Source: Planctomycetota bacterium
GTDB lineage: Bacteria > Planctomycetota > SBBH01 > JACQRN01
Direction: 5' to 3'
Assembly: GCA_016206515.1 (NCBI GenBank)
Contig: JACQRN010000259.1
Span: 1-11,676 of the forward strand
DNA length: 11,676 bases
Under the pieces are notes generated by a model. That model saw only the letters and a program-made list of their open reading frames with translations. It was not told the origin of the DNA and made no database searches. Of this stretch, positions 1-10,600 are shown piece after piece; position 1 is the first letter of the stretch, and the number at the start of each line of letters is the position of its first letter. The position numbers and the translations under genes were made by a program.

Positions 1-61
1 CGCGATCTGCGCCGCGCCGAAACTCCGTCGATTTCAAGTCTGCGCGGCAGCACGACTTAGG

Positions 62-67
62 TATAAT
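62..67 (+). promoter_or_regulatory. Candidate -10 hexamer TATAAT
   Basis: A perfect TATAAT stands out in an otherwise G+C-rich stretch about 250 bp upstream of the protease gene. No convincing TTGACA-like hexamer lies 16-18 bp upstream; 39-44 reads TCTGCG and the best AT-rich patch, TTTCAAG at 32-38, is too far away. If used, it would start transcription near 74-76 and leave a leader of about 245 nt containing the inverted repeat and the small ORF. The identity of the sigma factor is unknown. Confidence 0.4.
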
Positions 68-122
68 CCGGGACAAGTCACTCTGATGATCGGCCCCGGA
101 CAGGGGACCAAGCCATCTCATC

Positions 123-142
123 CTGCGAACGAGTATTCGCAG
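123..142 (+). promoter_or_regulatory. Perfect 7-bp inverted repeat in the leader
   Basis: CTGCGAA (123-129) and TTCGCAG (136-142) are exact reverse complements separated by CGAGTA. In RNA this forms a short hairpin directly before the AGGGAG that precedes ATG 153. In DNA it has the shape of an operator. There is no T-run after it, so a terminator is unlikely. A role in regulation is inferred from position only. Confidence 0.3.
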
Positions 143-152
143 CAGGGAGTCC

Positions 153-323
153 ATGGCGGTGGATCCTCGCGACCTCTACGCCACGGCAGGGAACCGCGGG
201 CCCGCCCGTCCCAACCCGATCGCTGACCGCCCTGCGCCCGGCCGGCCGCGCGGCCTGGATTCCGTTCCTCGTCGACTCGATTCCTTCAACGGCCTGCCTG
301 GAAGACCAGGGGGAGGGCCATGA
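153..323 (+). CDS. Possible 56-aa leader ORF overlapping the protease start
   Basis: ATG at 153 opens a 56-codon frame that ends at TGA 321-323. This stop overlaps the downstream start codons in the string ATGATG (320-325), the classic arrangement for translational coupling. A purine-rich AGGGAG (144-149) precedes the ATG, although the spacer to the ATG is only 3 nt. The peptide begins MAVDPRDLYATAG and is rich in Pro, Arg and Gly, with no recognisable domain, signal peptide or membrane segment. That composition is also what an unselected frame gives in DNA this G+C-rich. It might be a real small protein, a leader peptide that governs translation of the giant gene, or chance. The overlap and ribosome-binding site favour a role; the composition argues against a conserved protein. 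Confidence 0.3.
   Translation: MAVDPRDLYATAGNRGPARPNPIADRPAPGRPRGLDSVPRRLDSFNGLPGRPGGGP
308..317 (+). promoter_or_regulatory. Ribosome binding site of the protease gene
   Basis: AGGGGGAGGG is a strong Shine-Dalgarno-like purine tract. The core GGAGG (312-316) lies 6 nt before ATG 323 and only 3 nt before ATG 320, so the second Met is the better spaced start; the AGGGGG part (308-313) would suit ATG 320 with a 6-nt gap. The two options differ by one residue. The tract lies inside the last codons of the small upstream ORF. Confidence 0.6.
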
Positions 324-1630
324 TGCCACGCACTGGAGAGACGTTCGCCCGGCTGACGATTCTCGCTCTTGCGATCTGCCTGTTCCTCGGAGGCGGCGGC
401 GTCCCCGTGTCTCCGCCCGCGGTGACACCGGGCGGCCCTTCGACCCCGGGGGACCATAAGCCAGGAGAGGTGCTGATCAAGTTCCGGCCGTCGGCCGGAG
501 CCGCCGAGCGCGACGACGTGCGCTCCGGCCTCGGCGCCAGCCGCGCGCGCCGGTTCCGGAGCGGCGCCGAGCATTGGAAGCTGGGGGCCGGGCTGAGCAC
601 GGAGGAGGCGATCGCGCGGCTGCGCGCTCACCCGCGCGTCGAGTACGCCGAGCCGAACTCCATCGTCCGGGCGGACCTGCTCCCGGACGATCCCCGTTTC
701 CCGGAGCTCTGGGGCCTGCGCAACACAGGCCAGAATGGTGGCACGCCGGGGGCCGACATCCATGCCGAGATGGCCTGGAACGTCAGCACCGGCAGCCGGA
801 CGGTCCGGGTCGCCGTCATCGATACGGGCATCGATTACACGCACCCCGACCTGGCCGCCAATATCTGGGCGAACCCGGACGAGATCCCCGCGAATGGCAT
901 CGACGACGACCACAACGGCTTCGTCGACGATCTGCGCGGCTGGGATTTCGTCAACGATGACAACGACCCGCGGGACGACATGGGTCACGGGACCCACGTC
1001 GCCGGGACCATCGGCGCGGTCGGGGACAACGGCACGGGCGTCGCCGGAGTCGACTGGCAGGTCTCGCTCGTCCCGGTGAAATTCCTCGATGCCGGCGGCA
1101 GCGGCACGACAGCCGACGCCGTGGCGGCGGTGGACTACGCGGCGGCCCTCGGTGTCGACGTCATGAACGCCTCCTGGGGGAGCACGGAAGACTCCCGGGC
1201 GCTCTACGACGCGATCGCGGGAGGCGGCGGCAGCCTGTTCGTTGCGGCGGCCGGGAACGACGCCCTGGACAACGACGCGGTTCCGCATTTTCCCTCGAAC
1301 TACGACCTCCCGAACGTCATCGCGGTGGCCGCCACCGACCGTCACGATCTGAAGGCGGACTTCTCGGACTGGGGCGCCACGACGGTCGACCTGGGGGCGC
1401 CGGGCGTCGACATCCTGAGCACCATCCCGGGCGGCGGTTACGGCCTGGCGAGCGGCACCTCGATGGCGGCGCCCCACGTCTCGGGAGTCGCCGCGCTGGT
1501 CCGCGCCGCGGCGCCGGGGATCGAGATCGCGCAGATGAGGCAGCGCCTGCTGGACTCCGTGGATCCGATCCCGGCCCTCTCCGGTATCACGGTGAGCGGC
1601 GGGAGGCTCAACGCGTTCCTGCCGATCGCC
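320..1630 (+). other. Signal peptide, inhibitory propeptide and S8 catalytic domain
   Basis: Residues 1-27 form a Sec signal: positively charged n-region (R4, R11), hydrophobic LTILALAICLFLG, then a Gly/Pro-rich c-region with no clean cleavage motif. Residues 47-119 match the fervidolysin/I9-type propeptide that acts as a folding chaperone and inhibitor, from KPGEVLIKFRP to VEYAEPNSIVRAD. The catalytic domain carries all three S8 motifs: VIDTGIDYTHPDL with Asp168, GHGTHVAGTIGA with His223, and SGTSMAAPHVSG with Ser381. The oxyanion Asn313 sits in VAAAGND. An acidic loop at 193-204 (GIDDDHNGFVDD) looks like a calcium site, as in related extracellular subtilases. No Cys occurs in the mature catalytic domain. 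It should be an active, propeptide-controlled endopeptidase. Confidence 0.95.
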
Positions 1631-4600
1631 GAGCCCGATTCCGTGCCGCCCGGAGCGATCGGTGACCTGTCGGCGGGGAGTCCCGCCAGCAACTCGATCG
1701 TCCTCGCCTGGACCGCGACGGGCGACGATGAGGACGTAGGAACGGCGGCCTCCTACGATCTTCGCTACTCCACCGCGATCATCGACGACACGGGCTTCGC
1801 GTCCGCCCCGCGGGTGAACGGTGTGCCGGCTCCGGGTCCCGCCGGCGCGGCCGAGCGCTTCGAGGTGAGGGGGCTGCTCCCGGACACCGTCTATTACTTC
1901 GCCATCAAGGCCAAGGACGAGTGGGGGAACGCCGGGCCGATCAGCAACCTCGCCTCCGGGCGCACGCTCCCTCCGCCGACTCTGGCCACTTCGCCCGCGT
2001 CGTTCTCGGTGGCCCTGCTGAGCGGGCAGACGGCCACGCGCACGCTGACGATCGAAAACGCCGGGGAGGGGACTCTCGACTGGCGCATCCCGTTCTTCGA
2101 GGCGGGGAGCCGGACGCAGAGCCAGCCGTTCGAGGCGCTCTCCCTGGCGAAGGGCGCGGCCGATCCACGGGTCGGCGCGCCGGTCGTGGACGGGCGCGGC
2201 GGACCCGACGGGTTCGGATACACCTTCATGGACAGCGACGAGCCGGATGGACCGGCCTTCGTCTGGACCGACATCGCCGCGACCGGGACGCCGATCCCGG
2301 ACCTCTATGACGATGATCAGACCTCGAGTTCCATCCCGATCGGCTTCGGCATGCCGTTCTACGGAAATGTCTTCGATTCCGTGCGCGTCAGCACCAACGG
2401 GTTCCTCAGCTTCACGAGCAGCCTCGCCGACTTCAACAATCAGCCCCTGCCGAGCCCCGGCGCGCCGGAGAACCTGATCGCCCCCTTCTGGGATGATCTC
2501 CACTTCCGCGGAGCCCATGCCGCGGTCTACGTCGCCGACGGGAGCCGCTTCACCGTCCAGTTCACCGGCGTCGAGCGGTACGAGGGTCCCGGCGACTACA
2601 CGTTCCAGGTCACGCTCTTCGCCTCCGGGGAGATCGTCCTTCGTTACCTGGCGATGACCGGGGATACCACATCGTCCACGGTCGGGATCCAGAACGGCAG
2701 CGGGACGGTCGGCCTCAACGTCGCCTTCAACACGGACTACGTCCACGATGGCCTGGCGGTGCGGATTGCGCCGCCGGCGCGCTGGATCAGCGCCGCCCCG
2801 ACGGAAGGGCGGCTCTTCGCGGGCGAGCGCCAGGACGTGACGATCACCTTCGACGCGAGGGGACTGGAAGCCGGTCTCCACGAAGGGACCCTGTACGTCG
2901 AGAGCAACGATCCGCTGCGCCCGCGGGTCGGGCACTCCATCGGTCTCGACGTCACGGGAGCGCCGGCGATCGCGGTTCAGCCGGCCTCTCTCGATTTCGG
3001 CACCGTCTTTGCGGGCTTCGCGCGCACGCGCGATCTAGCCGTCAGCAACATCGGCACCGATCCCCTGACGATCGGCAGCATCGTCTCCGGTGATCCGGTC
3101 GTGACGGCCGCGCCGTCCTCGCTCACCCTGCCGCCGCGCGGCAGCGGCACGGTGGCCGTCACCTACGCGCCGGGGGCGCCGGGCAGCCTCAACACGGTGC
3201 TCACGATTTCCAATGATTCTTCCAACGCTCCCACCCTCCTCGTGAGCGTGACGGGGTCGTCCGCCCCGGCGCCGGAGATCGGGGTGGATCCGTCCTCGTA
3301 CAGCGAAACCCTTCTGACCGGCGGGGTGGTCACCCGCAGGCTGACGATAGCGAACGCCGGCGGCAGCGATCTCGTGGTTCGGGTGACCGGCGAGCTGGCC
3401 GCGAACGCCCCGGCGTCCACGCCTTCCCTGCAGGCTTCAACCATCGCCGCGCGTTTCCCGCATGCCGGTGACACGCAGGACGCCCCGCCCCCACGGCCGG
3501 CGGCCCCCTACCCCCCCGCCACCGGATCCTCGACCGGCCAGGACGAATCGGACGGCCCGATCCGCGGACCCAATTCCGTCGGCCGTCCTGCCGGCACGAT
3601 CGTGGCGCTGGCGCTCCCCGCCCCGGAGATTGTCAACGGAGGATTCGAGACCGGGAACTTCACGGGCTGGACGGCCCGATCGAACGGGCGGGGGGAGCTG
3701 ATCCCCTGGACGGTGACCGGGCCGGGGGGCGGTTGGTGGCTCAACAGCAGTCCCGCGGAGGGGGCTTATGACGCCCTGAACGGCTTCGACGGGGAGGCGG
3801 GCCTCGAGTACACCCTCTCTCAGGACTTCACCATCCCGTTCGGGACCATCCAGGCTGTCCTGACCTTCGCGGATCGCATCCAGTTCGACAGCCTCGGGAT
3901 CGGCAGTTCGCTGCCGCGCATCTACGAGGCGACCCTCCTGGATCAAAGCGGGAGCACCCTGGCCACGCTGGCCCGGGAGGAGATCCGGCTCGATGGCAGG
4001 CCTTACACCGACCTGGGGTGGCGGCAGCGGTCGGCGGACCTGACGCCGTTCGCCGGCCAGACCGTGCGGCTGCAGATCCGCGAGTCCATCCCCGAGTCCT
4101 ACACCGGGCCGGCCACCATCGAATTCGACTCCTTCGGGATCACGGCGACGGTCCTGCCGGAGTGGCTCAAGGTTTCGCCGCCGGACGCAACCGTCGGCCC
4201 GGGTGAGTCCAGGGCTTTCGATGTCACTTTCGACGCCGACAGCCTCGACGCGACGACGCTTCAAGGGGCCGTCCGCATCGAGACGAACATCCCCGACCTC
4301 CCGCCGCTCCGCGTGCCGGCGACGCTGACGGTCGTGGGCGCCCCGAACATCGTCGTGTCGCCGGACCGGCTCGACTTCGGCACGGTCTACGTGGGTCAGG
4401 CGAAGAGCCTGGAGCTGACGGTCCTGAACCAGGGGCCCGAACCGCTGGAAGTCGCCCGGATCGAAAGCGACCTGCCTGAATTCGTGCCGTCACCCGGGTC
4501 CCTGAGCCTGCCGGCGCGGGGATCGGGGCGGGTCGCGGTCACCTTCACGCCGGCCTCCGCCGGGGCGTTCGCCGCCGGCCTTCGCCTGGAGTCCGACGAC

Positions 4601-7600
4601 CCCGACACGCCGGTCCTGTCGCTGGGCCTGTCCGGTGCGGCGATCGAGCCCCCGATCGTCGGCGTCGCGCCCCCGGCGCTTTCGGCGACGGTCTTCGAGG
4701 GCGGCAGCCAGACGCAGATCCTCACGCTTTCGAACACCGGCGCGAGCCCCCTCGACTTCTCTCTGCACGTCAGCCCCGTCTCTGTGGACAGCGGCGCGGA
4801 AGCCTCGTGCGATCTGTCCACCGTCCTGGTGAACGAGTGGGCCAGCGGACAGCTCTCGGCGGTCGACATGAACACCGGAGAGGTTCGGACCATCGCCTCC
4901 AGTCTCCGGGGTCCGAACAAGGGGCTGGTCCCAAGCGACGATCTGGCCACCGCATTCATCGCGGAGAGCAACCGGGCAGCGATCACGGCGGTCGATTTGA
5001 GCACCGGCGCCACCGCGATCGTCTCCTCGAACGTGGGTGCCCCTAACGGCCTGGTCTTCGACCCCTCTCGGACGACGGCCTACGTGACGGACTACGGATT
5101 CGGCCGGTTGCTGGCCCTCGATCTGTCCTCGGGGAACGTCAGGACCATCATCTCAGGGCTGTCCGCTCCCAACGGGCTCACCCTGGGCGGGGCGGGAACG
5201 ACAGCCTTCGTGACGGACTACGACGCCAGACGACTATTGATGGTGGATCTGGCCTCGAGCGCCGCGTCGGTCGTGGCGTCCGGCCTCGGCGGTCCTGTCG
5301 ACGTGGTCCTCGATCCGACGGAAACCTCGGCGTTCGTGACCGCTTACGACAGCGGCCAGGTCTTGAAGGTCGACCTCGCGACCGGGGCCGTTTCCGTGAC
5401 GGCATCCGGCCTGAGCAATCCATCCGGTCTGAAGCGGCACGGCACGACCCTGGTGGTCGCCGAGGCGGGGACGGGAAGGCTGTCGACCATCGATCTCGCG
5501 GGCGGAAGCGTGACACCCGTGGCATCCGGGCTGAGCCAGCCGACGGGAGTCGCGCTGCTCCTCCCCGGCGGTTGCCTGCGTGGCTTCCTGAATCTCACTC
5601 CATCCTCCGGCTCCATCGCTCCGGGAGGCAGCGTCGAGGTGCAGGCCCTGTTCGACTCTGAGAGCCTGCCCGGCGGCGTCTACCAGTCCACGATCGAGGT
5701 GGTGAGCAACGACCCCGTGACGCCGATCGTTCAGGTGCCGGCCTCCCTGACGGTGGTCGCTTCGCCCGACATCACCCTGGACACGGACCGCCTCGATTTC
5801 GGGACCATCTTCGTGGGGCAGTCCCGCGATCTCTCGCTGACGATAAGGAACAGCGGCAGCGATTGGCTGGAGGTCGGCCCGGTCACGGCCGATCGGCCCG
5901 AGTTCACGTCCTTCCCGCCGACGCTCAGCATCGCTCCCCGGGGCGCGGCGGCGCTGACCGTGTCCTTCGCTCCCGGGACCGCGGGCCCCGCCGCCGCGAC
6001 CCTGACGATCACGAGCAACGACCGGGACGAGGGCGAGGTGGCGGTTGCCCTGAGCGGGGTCGGGCTGGTGCCGCCGGTCATCGGGGTGACGCCGGCGTCA
6101 CTGAGCGAGAGCCTGTTCACCGGGGAAACGGCCAGCCGGACGCTGACGATCCAGAACACGGGAGGCAGCGATCTGACCTGGGAAATCAGTCTCGACTTCG
6201 CGAGCGGAGCGCGCGTCGTGGGCACGAGTCCGACGTTCACCTCGTCGTTGGCCGCGACGGGGAGCAAAGAGGCCGGCACGTCGCCTTCCGATCCGCCCGG
6301 GCCGGGGGGCGTTCATGTCATGGAGGGGTTGGATGATCCGGACGGGACAGCGACCGTTCAGCAGGGAGGCGGGCGGCCGCTCGAGGAGGTTCTTGCCGCG
6401 CTGAATGCGAGTTTCGCATCGGTGACGGGCGCGATTCCGAACCGCTTCGATTTCTCGGAAGGCGAGACGGGCACGTACATCAATGATGGCGGCAACGACA
6501 TGTATGACGGCGGGAACTTCCTGGGCACGAATCTCGGAGGTCCCATCCCCTACTCGAATGACTTGATCGTCGGCAGCGCACCCTTCGGTCCAGGGGGGAG
6601 GCATTTCACCCGGAAGTACCCGGGGCTGTTCGTTCTGGCGGCGGACATGCAGGGTGTGGATGCGTTCACCATTTCCGGCAACCTGGGGGCGGACGGCTCC
6701 GGGAGCGTGGACGGGGTCGTTCTGGAGACGCGTGTGCAAGGGGTTGCCTACCGCGGGTTCGTCAAGCGGGTCTACAACGCGTTCGATCCGTCGGTCAACC
6801 ACCTGGTGATCGTGGCCGCCGATCCGGTGATCGCGCAGGAGTTCTCGACGAACACCAACGACGATTATCACCGGGTGTACGGCCTGTCCGGAGCCAGCCG
6901 GATCTACTACCTGCTCTATGCGGGGGCGGGCGGGTCCTTCATCGGGAATGAGGCCACGCTGGGGATCATGGAGGCGTTCCTGGCCACGCTGCCGCCTGAA
7001 TGGCTGGGCGTGACGCCGGCGGCGGGGGCGGTGCCGGCCCAGGGCAGCGCCGAGGTGACGGTTGCCTTCGACGCGACGGGGCTTAACGGCGGCGACTACG
7101 ACGCGGCGATCGTGGTGCGGAGCAACGATCCGGTGCGGCCGGAGGTGGCGGTGCCGGCGCTTCTGCACGTGACGGGGGTGCCGGACATCGCGGTGTCCGA
7201 GACGGCGTTGGAATTCGGGACGCTGTTCGTGGGGGCGAGCCGGGAGTTGTCGTTCACGGTCGAGAACCGGGGGACGGACGTTCTGGACGTGCGTTCGATC
7301 GCCAGCGATGCCGGGGCGTTCGTGCCTTTGATCGGCAGCCTGACCCTGGCTGTGGGGGGGAGGGCGACGGTGACGGTGACCTTCACTCCCGCGAGCGCGG
7401 AGACGTTCAGCGGGACGCTGAGCCTGGTGAGCAACGATCCGGACACCCCGGACGTGGGGATTGCGCTGGCGGGGGTGGGAGTCGAGCCGCCGGTCATCGG
7501 GGTCGATCCGGCGGCCCTGGCCGCGACGCTGCTCACGGGGACCCAGGAGATCCAGAGCCTGACCATCTCGAACGCGGGCCCCGCCCCGCTGGAGTTCTCG

Positions 7601-10600
7601 TTGAGCGTGGACACCAGGCCGTCGGGAGGCGGGGGTCCAGGTGCTGCAGCCACCTGCACTCCGGCCACGGCTTTGGTGAACGAGTTCAACAGCGGCGAGC
7701 TGTCGGTGGTTGATCTCGCGAGCGGCGCCGCGACCCGGATTGCGGCTGGACTCGGCGGTCCGAATCGGGGCCTGGCTCTCAATCAGGCAATGACCCTGGC
7801 CTACGTGGCCGAATCGTCCGTCGGAGAGTTCTCGGTCGTCGATGTGGCGACGGGAAGCGTGACACGCATCGCTTCGGGACTGAACTTCCCGAGCGGCGTG
7901 GCCGTGACCCGGGACGGGAGCACCGCCTTCGTGACCGAGCAGACGACCGGGACCCTCCTGAGGGTCAATCTCTCCACGGGTGCCGTCACCCAGGTCGTCG
8001 CCTCTCTGGGCCTGCCCGTGCAGGTGGTCCTCAATGCCGCCGAGACCAAGGCCTACGTGGCCGAGTTCTCGAGCGGACGGCTGACGGCGGTGGACCTGGC
8101 GGCACGCACCACGACGCCGATCGCCGTCGGGCTGGCCCGAGCCAGCGGCGTGGCGCTGAACGCGCTGGAAACGACGGCCTACGTGACCGAGCTCGACAGC
8201 GGAAGGCTGGCGGCCGTGGACCTCGCGACCGGGTCGATCACGCGACTGGCGTCGGGTCTGAGCGGACCGATGGGGCTGGATGTCGACCCGTCCGGGACGA
8301 CGGCCTGGGTGACCGAGTACGACAGCGGAGAGTTGTCGGCGATCAATCTCTCCAACGGGGTGATCACGCGGGTCACCTCCGGCCTGAGTGGCCCGACCGG
8401 CGCGCTCCTCACGATCCCCGCCGCGTGCCGGGCCGGGTACCTGAGCGTCGATCCGGTGTCGGGCGTGGTGGAGCCGTTCGGTTCGACGGATGTGACGGTC
8501 CGCTTCAACGCGGCGGGTCTCGCCGGGGGGCGCTACGAGGCGGACATCGTGGTTGCGAGCAACGACCCCGTGCGGCCGAAGGTGACGATCCCCGCCACCT
8601 TGACGGTCGTCGTCGATTCGGACGACGACGGCGTGCTCGACCCGGACGACAATTGTCCGCTGGTCCCCAACACCGGCCAGGAGGATCTGGACGGGGATCG
8701 GCTGGGAGACTCCTGCGACAACTGCCCGGCGGTGTCCAACCCCGGGCAGGAGGACGCCGACCAGGACGCCATCGGAGACGGCTGCGACTCCTGCATGGAC
8801 ACCGACCACGACGGCTTCGGCGACCCCGGCTTCCCGCAGAACAGCTGCCCCCCCGACAACTGCCCGGCCATCCCCAACCCGCAGCAGGCGGATTTCGATG
8901 GTGACGGCATCGGTGATGCGTGCGACCTCTGCACGGACGCCGATCACGATGGCTTCGGCAACCCCGGGTTCCCGCGGAACACCTGCGGTCCCGACAACTG
9001 CCCGGGCGTCGCCAACCCCGACCAGCGCGATGCGGATGGCGATTCCGTCGGGGACGCGTGCGACCCATGCACCGACAGGGACCGCGACGGTTTCGGCGAC
9101 CCCGGCTTCCCGGCCAGTGCCTGCGCGCTCGACAACTGCCCCTTGATCAACAACCCATTCCAGACCGACACCGATGGTGACGGGATCGGCGATGCCTGCG
9201 ATTCCTGCACGGACAGCGACGGCGACGGGTTCGGGGACCCGGCCGGGCCGATCAACACGTGCGCTCCGGACAATTGCCCTGCCATGGCAAACCCGGACCA
9301 GGCGGACGAGGACGGTGACGGCATCGGTGACGCGTGCGACTCTTGCCCGCGTGATCCCCGGAACGATGCCGACGGAGACGGCGCCTGCGGCGACGCCGAC
9401 AACTGTCCCGCGGCCAATCCGGATCAACTGGACGTCGACGCGGACGGCGTCGGGGACGCCTGCGACAACTGCCCCGCGGCGGCCAACCCGGACCAGGCCG
9501 ATTCGAATCTTGACGGATCCGGAGACGCCTGCCAGCCGACGCTCGTGCTGTTGGACATCCGTCAGCGAGACGGGGCGACCGTCGAGGTCGTGACGCAGGC
9601 GACCGACCCGCAGAACGATCCGCTGAGCGGCACCCTGGACTTCCTCACGATGGTCGCACAGCCCATCACTCTGCCCGACGTCCTGGTGACGAACGACTGC
9701 GGGCTGGGCTACCTCCCGGAAGGCGTCCCGGGCGAAGGGATCGGATTCGTCAACGGCTCCGTCGGTGTGCCGCTCCTGTTCGACCTCGACACCTACCTGG
9801 GGTGCAGCGACTTCTACACCGACTATGTGATGGCCCCGGGCACCTGCGACAATCCTCAGGGGCCGTTCGACACCCTGATCGATCTCTCGAGCGTCACGAC
9901 CCCGGCCGCCATGTGCGTGCGCCGGTACGGCTCGGACCAGGGCGGCCGGGACCTCACCATCCTGAGCTTCGATGACTCGACGCTTCTGGCTTCCACCCCC
10001 CAGATCGCCTCGGTCCTCAGGCTGCCGTTCGACCCGGGGCTGCCCGGGCCCGTGGACATCACGAGCCTGCAGCCGGGACAGACGTATCGCCTGGTGATCA
10101 CGGTGACCGATGGAGCGACGCTGCCGGTGACGGCGGAGGGCGGGTTCGTGCACCAGGGGGAGTCGAGGCTGGTGATCGTCCCACCCAACAGACCGCCGCG
10201 GGCGGCGATTACCGGCGCGACCGGCGTGGTGGAGTGCACGGCTCCCTCCGGCGGCCCGGTGACGCTGGACGCCTCGGCCTCGACCGATCCCGACTCGACG
10301 CCGGGAACGAACGACGACATCGTGTCCTATCTGTGGGTTCTGGATCCGGGCCAGCCGTCCGAGGAGATCCTGGGTGCCGGGGCGGTCCTGAACCTGACGC
10401 TGCCGCTCGGGGAGCATGCGGTCGGGCTGCGGGTGACGGACTCGGAAGGAGCCACGGACGGCGCCGAGACCGTGATCGCGGTCCGGGACAGCACGTCCCC
10501 CGCGCTGACCTGTCCCGCCGCCGTGACGGAGGAATGCGCGGGTCCGGAAGGAGCGCCGGTCGGCCTGATGGCGACGGCGTCCGATGCGTGCGGCGGCGTG

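Larger units (their letters stand above)
1..319. other. Upstream leader and intergenic region
   Basis: No long gene can be supported here. Contents are the TATAAT hexamer (62-67), the inverted repeat (123-142), the possible small ORF from 153 and the ribosome binding site (308-317), each listed separately. Positions 227-319 are very G+C-rich and contain no in-frame start codon for the protease, which fixes its start at 320 or 323. Confidence 0.6.

Noticed and set aside
1..60. Possible end of an upstream gene: a frame open from position 1 to TAG 58-60
   Set aside because: Only 19 sense codons are visible, without any recognisable motif; another frame is open even longer here, so an open frame is not evidence of coding.
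362..400. Possible lipoprotein signal around Cys20
   Set aside because: The context LAIC lacks the small residue (Gly/Ala/Ser) required just before the Cys of a lipobox, and the Cys sits in the middle of the hydrophobic core.
176..2935. A 919-codon open frame on the minus strand over the protease domain
   Set aside because: The same antisense artefact: no recognisable motif, while the plus strand carries a complete and conserved S8 triad.
4808..8428. Large in-frame inserts considered as inteins
   Set aside because: The bounding residues lack splicing motifs: there is no C-terminal His-Asn followed by Cys/Ser/Thr and no splicing or homing endonuclease blocks. The inserts read as normal extracellular domains.
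8753..9304. Regular DNA repeats considered as a CRISPR-like or non-coding array
   Set aside because: The 138-bp period is a codon multiple, differences concentrate at third positions, and the translated product is a textbook TSP3 pattern.
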